This document shows, one piece after another, positions 5,861 through 10,193 of a stretch of DNA of 10,193 nt (within the stretch, counting starts at the first letter, position 1; each line of letters begins with the position of its first letter). Under the pieces are notes generated by a model that made no database searches, was not told where the DNA came from, and saw only the letters and a program-made list of their open reading frames with translations. The stretch comes from Oscillospiraceae bacterium (GTDB taxonomy: Bacteria; Bacillota; Clostridia; Oscillospirales; Ruminococcaceae): contig JAGAEK010000184.1 in the NCBI GenBank assembly GCA_017828835.1, positions 1 through 10,193 on the forward strand, given 5' to 3'. The translations under genes were made by a program, and so were the position numbers.

Positions 5861-7333
5861 TCAATACCATCCGAACGGAGCGGTATCTATATAGGTGATG
5901 ACGTTTTTGGTTTCGAGGTAAGCTTCAAGGCCTTCTCTGCCGAGTTCTCTGCCGAGACCGCTGAGCTTATAGCCGCCGTAGGGCGCCTGAGCGGAAACAA
6001 AGTTATGAACGTTGATCCAGACGGTACCTGCTTTGATACGGCGGGCATAACGGTGGCCTTTTGCGACGTCCGTTGTAAAGATACTTGCCGAAAGTCCGTA
6101 TTCGGTGTCGTTTGCGGCTTCGATAAGAGCTTCGTCGCCGTCAAAAGAGGAAACGGTAACGACCGGGCCGAATATCTCCTCACGGTAGATCGTCATTTCG
6201 GGAGTTACGTTGTCGAAAACAGCAGGGGTGAGGAAATAGCCGTCTGCGAGTTCTTTTTCTTTCGGAGCGGTACCTCCGCAAAGGAGCTTAGCGCCTTCTT
6301 TTATACCGATATCGATGTAATTCTTAACGATTTTGAGTTGATCCGCGGAAACGAGCGGACCCATTTGAGTAGCTTTTTCTCCGGGCATTCCGACACGGAT
6401 GGCTTTTGTTGCTTTGACGAGCGCATCGACGAGTTTATCATGTATTTTCGAGTCGACCAAAACTCTTGTGAGAGCGCAGCAGCATTCGCCCTGATTGAGG
6501 AAAGCGCCGAAGAGGATACCTTTGACGGTGGTATCGATATCGGCGTCTGCAAGGATGACACCGGGGGATTTTCCGCCGAGTTCAAGAGAAGTGGAGCGTA
6601 TGGTTTTTGCTGATTTGCTCATTACGTCCGAACCGACAGATGCGGAACCGGTAAATGAAAGCTTGTCGACGAGCGGATGCGTCGCGATAGCGTTTCCGAC
6701 AACCGAGCCTGAGCCGGGCACTATGTTTACAACGCCTTCGGGGAAGCCTGCCGCGAGGAATACTTCGCCGAGAAGTATGGTCGTTAAAGGAGCGAGAGAA
6801 GAGGGCTTTATAACTACGGTGTTTCCGGCAGCAAGAGCCGGAGCGAGTTTTCTGACGGCAAGTGCGAGCGGGAAATTCCAAGGCGTTATCGCTCCGACGA
6901 CGCCGATAGGTTCTTTGGCGGTGTAGTCAAGAAGACTTGCACCGGTGTTGATGCATTCGCCGTTTACTCCGGCGATCATATCCGCGAAGAATTCAAAGCA
7001 TTCTGCGGTCATAGGAATATCAAAAGCCGTACTTTCAATGATCGGTTTACCGACGTCCAAAGTTTCGAGCGCGGCAAATTCATCAAGACGTTCTGTGAGT
7101 ATGTCCGCCGCTTTACGGATAAGACGGCCGCGCTGCATAGCGGACATTGCGGGCCAGGGACCTTTGTCGAAAGCGTTTCTTGCGGCACGAACTGCGTCGT
7201 CAACGTCTTTTGCGGTAGCGGAAGCGACAGTCGCGAGTTCCTTGCCGGTCGCGGGATTCACAACGGAAAAAGTACCTTTGTCCGATGCGTCACGCCATTG
7301 GTTGTTGATAAAAAGCTGGTAGTATTTTTTCAT
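5861..7333 (-). CDS. NAD(P)-dependent aldehyde dehydrogenase
   Basis: A full-length 490-residue member of the ALDH superfamily, oxidising an aldehyde to its carboxylic acid. Signatures in order: TPWNFP (150-155) with oxyanion-hole N153; IKPS with cofactor-binding K176; FTGSASVG (227-234); ELGGKSP (251-257) with the general base E251; the nucleophile C285, middle of three cysteines in NQGECCCALTR; and EEIFGPV (385-391). The sequence is closest in pattern to betaine-aldehyde/ALDH1-2 type enzymes, but the substrate is not fixed by these motifs. The usual CCAGSR after the nucleophile reads CCALTR here, a mild variation. AAAGAGGT (7350-7343) precedes the ATG with 9 bases between. It is the middle gene: 69 bases after the dehydrogenase stop and 57 bases before the FAH-family ATG, with no terminator on either side. 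Confidence 0.95.
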   Translation of the reverse strand: MKKYYQLFINNQWRDASDKGTFSVVNPATGKELATVASATAKDVDDAVRAARNAFDKGPWPAMSAMQRGRLIRKAADILTERLDEFAALETLDVGKPIIESTAFDIPMTAECFEFFADMIAGVNGECINTGASLLDYTAKEPIGVVGAITPWNFPLALAVRKLAPALAAGNTVVIKPSSLAPLTTILLGEVFLAAGFPEGVVNIVPGSGSVVGNAIATHPLVDKLSFTGSASVGSDVMSKSAKTIRSTSLELGGKSPGVILADADIDTTVKGILFGAFLNQGECCCALTRVLVDSKIHDKLVDALVKATKAIRVGMPGEKATQMGPLVSADQLKIVKNYIDIGIKEGAKLLCGGTAPKEKELADGYFLTPAVFDNVTPEMTIYREEIFGPVVTVSSFDGDEALIEAANDTEYGLSASIFTTDVAKGHRYARRIKAGTVWINVHNFVSAQAPYGGYKLSGLGRELGREGLEAYLETKNVITYIDTAPFGWY

Positions 7334-7402
7334 TGTTTACAGACCTCTTTTCCTAAATTTTTATATTCAGATTTTTGACCTGTTTGATTTAAAACTCGGA
7401 GC

Positions 7403-8374
7403 TTATTTGAGGACCTCGGGATTTACTATATGTTTGAGCGGTTTTCCGCTGAGAACGCGTTTTGCTTCTTGGGCTGCAAAATATTGGAGCTGGCGGAGCG
7501 AATTACCGGAAACCCATGCGGAATGCGGAGTGAGTATGACGTTCTCGAACTTTTTGAGTTTTTCTGCGGCGTCGAGAGGCGGGTTACCCTCCCAAACGTC
7601 GAGTCCGGCGGCGGAAACAACGCCTTTTTCAAGGGCATCGGTCAGAGCTTCGGTGTCAACGAGTTCGCCTCTGGCGGTGTTTACGATAACCGGTTTTTTG
7701 GTCATAAGTTCGAACTGTTTTTTGCCGAGCAAATGGATATTTTCTTTTGTGAGCGGAGCCTGGACGATTATAATTTCAGCGTTACTGCAGATCTCCTCAA
7801 GAGAAGCTTTTTTAAAGTTGATACCGTTTATTTCCAAGTCTCCCGGTATAAATGGATCGAAGAAATGGATATCGCAGCCGAATCCCGAAAGCTTACCTGC
7901 GATTGCTTTTCCGATACGTCCGAATCCGAGTATACCGGCGTAAGCGCCGCGGAGCGGTTTAATGGGATTGACGTAGGAAAGCGTGTATTCTCCTTTACGG
8001 ATACGGTTGGTTGAAAGCGTTGTTTTTCTGACACAGTCGAGAGTAAGAGCGAGGGCGTGGTCAGAGACCTCGTCGATACAGTAATCCGGAACGTTGGCAA
8101 CTTTGATGCCGCGCGCCGTAGCCGCGTCAACGTCAATAGTGTTGACACCGATGCCGTAGCGGACGATGACCTTGAGATTTTTCATTGCGTCCATGACTTT
8201 GCCGTCGATACCGTCAAGATAAGTGTTGAGCAGTGCGTCGGCGTCTCCTGCGCGTGCGATCAATTCATCGGGAGTTTTGCACTGCAGCGGAACGACCTCG
8301 GCAATACCGCCGAGAACTTCCTTTTCGGGTTCGAGATCGGCAAAGACGTAGTCTGAAATATAGACCTTATACAT
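7403..8374 (-). CDS. D-isomer-specific 2-hydroxyacid dehydrogenase
   Basis: A 323-residue NAD-dependent oxidoreductase that interconverts a D-2-hydroxy acid and its 2-oxo acid. The N-terminal catalytic part contains RYGIGVNTID (72-81). The Rossmann segment GILGFGRIG (147-155) binds the dinucleotide, and D173 at the end of the second strand suggests NAD rather than NADP. The catalytic triad is R235 (NTARGE), E262 (DVWEG) and H284 (TPHSAW). Length and order match the phosphoglycerate dehydrogenase / C-terminal-binding-protein branch without the ACT domain of serine-biosynthesis enzymes, so a catabolic role is more likely than SerA. A very good ribosome site GGAGGT (8386-8381) stands 6 bases before the ATG. 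It is the first gene of the operon, and the inverted repeat at 8444-8474 lies upstream. Confidence 0.93.
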   Translation of the reverse strand: MYKVYISDYVFADLEPEKEVLGGIAEVVPLQCKTPDELIARAGDADALLNTYLDGIDGKVMDAMKNLKVIVRYGIGVNTIDVDAATARGIKVANVPDYCIDEVSDHALALTLDCVRKTTLSTNRIRKGEYTLSYVNPIKPLRGAYAGILGFGRIGKAIAGKLSGFGCDIHFFDPFIPGDLEINGINFKKASLEEICSNAEIIIVQAPLTKENIHLLGKKQFELMTKKPVIVNTARGELVDTEALTDALEKGVVSAAGLDVWEGNPPLDAAEKLKKFENVILTPHSAWVSGNSLRQLQYFAAQEAKRVLSGKPLKHIVNPEVLK

Positions 8375-8443
8375 ACTTATACCTCCGTAAAAGTCGATTA
8401 TTTTAATAAAATTATAATAATCTATGGTATCACGATATCATTT

Positions 8444-8474
8444 TCATCAATCGTTCACAATGGCCGATTGATGA
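8444..8474. promoter_or_regulatory. 10-bp inverted repeat, possible operator of the dehydrogenase operon
   Basis: TCATCAATCG (8444-8453) and CGATTGATGA (8465-8474) are perfect inverted copies separated by 11 bases, so the arm centres are 21 bases apart, two helical turns. There is no T-run, so it is not a terminator. It lies 70-100 bases upstream of the 2-hydroxyacid dehydrogenase start, where a regulator of that operon would be expected to bind. Weak minus-strand promoter-like hexamers (TTGTGA reading 8460-8455, TATAAT reading 8416-8411) lie around it but none forms a convincing pair, so the promoter of this operon is not located. Confidence 0.5.
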
Positions 8475-8480
8475 TTTGTT

Positions 8481-8612
8481 TTGTATTATTGTTGACTTTT
8501 ATATTATAAGCGGTGATTTTGATTTACGACATGGAAACGGCGGTTTATAAATAAAACAAAATCGGAGCAGTACAGCCCCAATTATAACTTCTCCGGTGAA
8601 TTTATCTTGATA
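8481..8612 (+). other. Gene-free stretch with a possible small transcript
   Basis: The divergent intergenic region 8375-8691 is more than 300 bases long and contains no gene-sized reading frame. On the plus strand TTGTAT (8481-8486), 17 bases, then TTATAA (8504-8509) is a weak promoter candidate. About 100 bases downstream is a full terminator hairpin (8613-8645), which has no coding gene upstream to serve. CGGAG (8563-8567) could pair with CTCCG (8591-8595). The only ORF seen is seven codons from 8531. A small RNA or the remnant of a lost gene are both possible. Confidence 0.25.
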
Positions 8613-8645
8613 AAAAGTCCGCATAAAAAATGCGGGCTTTTATTT
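8613..8645 (+). terminator. Rho-independent terminator upstream of the tfoX-like gene
   Basis: AAAAGTCCGCAT (8613-8624) pairs with ATGCGGGCTTTT (8630-8641) through one U-G wobble, with an AAAAA loop and further T residues to 8646. It is unusual because it lies between two divergently transcribed genes, just before the promoter of the next gene, with no obvious transcript to end. Confidence 0.8.
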
Positions 8646-8657
8646 TGCTAAAATTTA

Positions 8658-8666
8658 TGGTATGAT
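8658..8666 (+). promoter_or_regulatory. Extended -10 promoter element of the tfoX-like gene
   Basis: TATGAT (8661-8666) is preceded by TGG, an extended -10 motif. The matching -35 position holds only TTTTAT (8638-8643), at 17 bases, inside the tail of the terminator. The start site would be near 8673, close to the ribosome binding site at 8675-8684, so the leader would be very short. Confidence 0.5.
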
Positions 8667-8691
8667 AGAAAGCGAAAGGGGGAGTGATATT

Positions 8692-9006
8692 ATGGCGTCG
8701 AGCAAGGGATATTTTGAATATATATCGGAACAGCTGTCGGGGCTGGACGGCGTGACATACAGAGCGATGATGGGAGAATATATAATTTACTGCAATGGCA
8801 AGATCGTCGGCGGGATCTATGACGACAGATTCCTTGTGAAACCGACGGAGTCGGCGAAGCGTATGATGCCGGGTGCGCCGTTTGAGTCTCCTTACGAAGG
8901 TGCGAAAGAAATGCTTTTGGTGGACAACGTCGACGACCGGGAATTTTTGGCTGAGCTGATTGAAGCGATCGCCGCCGAGTTACCAGCTCCGAAGAAAAAG
9001 AAATGA
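8692..9006 (+). CDS. TfoX N-terminal-domain protein
   Basis: A 104-residue protein matching the TfoX/Sxy N-terminal domain: RAMMGEYIIYCNGKIVGGIYDDRFLVK (24-50) follows the family pattern of a methionine-glycine-rich strand, a short turn and an aspartate-rich loop. The helical C-terminal part ends in a lysine tail (PKKKK). In gamma-proteobacteria TfoX/Sxy activates competence genes and has a second domain. The short Firmicutes versions have no proven role. ATG 8692 is chosen because AAAGGGGGAG (8675-8684) precedes it with 7 bases between. An upstream ATG at 8662 overlaps the -10 element and would put the ribosome site inside the gene. It has its own promoter and no strong terminator after it, so some readthrough toward rubrerythrin is possible. 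Confidence 0.85.
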   Translation: MASSKGYFEYISEQLSGLDGVTYRAMMGEYIIYCNGKIVGGIYDDRFLVKPTESAKRMMPGAPFESPYEGAKEMLLVDNVDDREFLAELIEAIAAELPAPKKKK

Positions 9007-9053
9007 ACGGATCCGGCAAGTATACATACGGCGGATTATTTACAAATTATTCA

Positions 9054-9081
9054 TTTATACTTACTGCGCGTGTGTTATTAT
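9054..9081 (+). promoter_or_regulatory. Possible promoter of the rubrerythrin-desulfoferrodoxin operon
   Basis: TATTAT (9076-9081) is preceded by TGT, an extended -10 form, and TTTATA (9054-9059) lies 16 bases upstream as a 4-of-6 match to the -35 box. The start would be near 9088. The surrounding DNA is very AT-rich, which makes chance matches likely. I could not find a clear PerR-type palindrome. Confidence 0.4.
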
Positions 9082-9136
9082 TTTTATATCAGGGGAAGAA
9101 GGCTAACCTTGAAATTATAAAAAAGAGGTGGACAAA

Positions 9137-9673
9137 ATGAGCAAATATTCAGGCACAAAAACGGAAAAAAATCTGGAGGCGGCGTTTGCCGGCGAGTCTC
9201 AGTCAAGAAATAAATACACGTATTTTGCATCGAAAGCGAAAAAGGACGGTTTCGAGCAAATTTCCGAACTGTTTTTAAAAACGGCGGATAACGAAAAAGA
9301 ACACGCTAAAATGTGGTTCAAGGAACTTGAAGGTATCGGCACTACGGCGGAAAATCTCGGAGCAGCCGCCGACGGAGAAAACTATGAGTGGACCGATATG
9401 TACGAGCGTTTTGCAAAGGACGCCGAAGAAGAGGGCTTTACCGAGCTTGCAGCAAAATTCCGTGCGGTCGCTGCGATAGAAAAGCGCCACGAAGAAAGAT
9501 ACCGTGCACTTCTCCGCAACGTTGAGATGAAGGAAGTATTTGCGAAGAGCGAAGTCAAAGTTTGGGAATGCCGCAACTGCGGACATATCGTCGTAGGGAC
9601 GAAAGCGCCCGAAGTATGTCCCGTTTGTGCGCACCCGCAAAGCTATTTTGAGATCCATGCGGAAAATTATTAA
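9137..9673 (+). CDS. rbr: Rubrerythrin
   Basis: A 178-residue cytoplasmic non-haem iron protein that reduces hydrogen peroxide to water in anaerobes. The N-terminal ferritin-like domain carries the di-iron ligands E20, E53 and H56 (EKEHAK), E81 and E84 (ENYE), and E115 and H118 (EKRHEERY). The C-terminal rubredoxin domain binds one iron through C145-x-x-C148 and C161-P-V-C164. All expected metal ligands are present and the length is that of the classical type. ATG 9137 follows AGAGGTG at 9124-9130; a GTG at 9128 overlaps that site and is rejected. The stop is 15 bases before the desulfoferrodoxin start, so the two form an oxidative-stress operon. Electrons probably come from a rubredoxin or NAD(P)H-rubredoxin reductase encoded elsewhere. 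Confidence 0.97.
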   Translation: MSKYSGTKTEKNLEAAFAGESQSRNKYTYFASKAKKDGFEQISELFLKTADNEKEHAKMWFKELEGIGTTAENLGAAADGENYEWTDMYERFAKDAEEEGFTELAAKFRAVAAIEKRHEERYRALLRNVEMKEVFAKSEVKVWECRNCGHIVVGTKAPEVCPVCAHPQSYFEIHAENY

Positions 9674-9688
9674 AAAGGAGATATTGAG

Positions 9689-10063
9689 ATGAACGTAAAA
9701 TTTTACCGTTGTTCCATATGCGGACAGATAGTCGCGATAGTCAAAGAAACGGGCGCACCGCTTGTTTGCTGCGGAAAACCGATGCAGGAGATCGTTCCCG
9801 GAACGACAGACGCGTCGCTTGAAAAACATATCCCGGTCTACAAGGTATCCGACGGAAAAGTCGAAGTTACCGTCGGATCGGTCGAGCACCCGATGGAAGA
9901 AAAGCATTATATCGAATGGGTACTGCTTAAAACGAAGTTTGGAAACCAGAGAAAAGCTTTGAAACCCGGCGACGCACCGAAGGTATGCTTCAGCATCTGC
10001 GGAGGCGACGAGGTAGAAGCGGTATACGCCTACTGCAATCTGCATTCGCTTTGGAAAGCATAA
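9689..10063 (+). CDS. dfx: Desulfoferrodoxin (two-iron superoxide reductase)
   Basis: A 124-residue enzyme reducing superoxide to hydrogen peroxide without releasing oxygen. The N-terminal desulforedoxin domain (about 1-36) holds the Cys4 iron site C8-x-x-C11 plus C27-C28. The C-terminal domain holds the catalytic His4Cys centre: H47 in EKHIP (with the conserved E45-K46), H67 in EHP, H73, C116 and H119 in CNLH. All ligands are intact, so it is the two-centre class rather than the one-iron neelaredoxin type. AAAGGAG (9674-9680) overlaps the end of the rubrerythrin stop region and lies 8 bases before the ATG. Its peroxide product is the substrate of rubrerythrin made from the same transcript, which explains the pairing. 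Confidence 0.97.
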   Translation: MNVKFYRCSICGQIVAIVKETGAPLVCCGKPMQEIVPGTTDASLEKHIPVYKVSDGKVEVTVGSVEHPMEEKHYIEWVLLKTKFGNQRKALKPGDAPKVCFSICGGDEVEAVYAYCNLHSLWKA

Positions 10064-10092
10064 CGATACTCTTGAAAAATCAGATCCAAATC

Positions 10093-10140
10093 AATTATAT
10101 GCCGTGCTTTCAATCAAAATTGTTGGCATGGCGTATAATT
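10093..10140. repeat. Long imperfect hairpin after desulfoferrodoxin
   Basis: Bases 10093-10107 (AATTATATGCCGTGC) pair with 10126-10140 (GCATGGCGTATAATT) as 15 base pairs including two G-U wobbles. The 18-base loop contains a further CAAT (10111-10114)/ATTG (10119-10122) stem. No proper T-run follows, so it is not a standard intrinsic terminator, although it stands 30 bases after the operon stop. It may still end or stabilise the transcript. Nothing else is recognised from 10141 to the window end. Confidence 0.5.
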
Positions 10141-10193
10141 ATTTAAAGACGCAGTGACAAAGTGTAACCAACCTGAATAAAAATCGCTTTAAA

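Noticed and set aside
5822..6613. Long plus-strand open frame opposite the aldehyde dehydrogenase
   Set aside because: The minus-strand ALDH has every catalytic motif across the same bases. The plus-strand product is low-complexity and phenylalanine-rich with no family pattern.
9011..9040. Possible weak terminator after the tfoX-like gene (ATCCG/CGGAT)
   Set aside because: Only five pairs around a loop of about sixteen bases and no T-run, so it was not listed.
9036..9062. Possible PerR box before rubrerythrin
   Set aside because: The AT-rich stretch does not match the symmetrical TTATAAT-N-ATTATAA pattern well enough; it looks like chance composition.
9275..10045. Minus-strand open frame across rubrerythrin and desulfoferrodoxin
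   Set aside because: It lies opposite two intact metalloproteins with all ligands conserved and shows no domain of its own.

Overview
The window looks like chromosomal DNA of a strictly anaerobic, low-to-medium GC Firmicute, most likely a clostridium. The evidence is strong AGGAGG-type ribosome binding sites, sigma-A promoters, a Trp-type T-box leader, and an oxygen-defence pair of rubrerythrin and desulfoferrodoxin. Genus or species cannot be told from the sequence. No rRNA, tRNA, CRISPR array, transposase or phage gene was seen.

Layout. (1) 1-326: the 3' end of an unrecognised gene and its terminator. (2) 386-2141: a well-defined promoter, a T-box riboswitch with a UGG (Trp) specifier, a stand-alone TrpB2-type tryptophan synthase beta gene, and a terminator. 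(3) 2196-4902: a promoter followed by a macro-domain protein with a C-terminal helical, HTH-like module, a small lipoprotein, a GNAT acetyltransferase, a terminator-like hairpin, then a von Willebrand A (MIDAS) protein. (4) 8374 down to 5018, minus strand: a three-gene catabolic-looking operon of D-2-hydroxyacid dehydrogenase, aldehyde dehydrogenase and fumarylacetoacetate-hydrolase-family enzyme. It meets the vWA gene tail to tail at a shared bidirectional terminator. (5) 8375-8691: an intergenic region with a 10-bp inverted repeat (possible operator) and an isolated terminator hairpin. (6) 8692-10063: a TfoX N-terminal-domain protein, then rubrerythrin and desulfoferrodoxin as an operon, then a long imperfect hairpin.

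How they work together. trpB2 should be switched on when tRNA-Trp is uncharged. The minus-strand operon probably oxidises a hydroxy acid and an aldehyde and cleaves or decarboxylates a dioxo-acid, substrate unknown. Rubrerythrin and superoxide reductase together remove peroxide and superoxide without making oxygen. The macro/HTH, lipoprotein, GNAT and vWA group is the least understood part and the best candidate for an undescribed ADP-ribose-linked signalling or stress module. That reading rests on gene order and domain content only.
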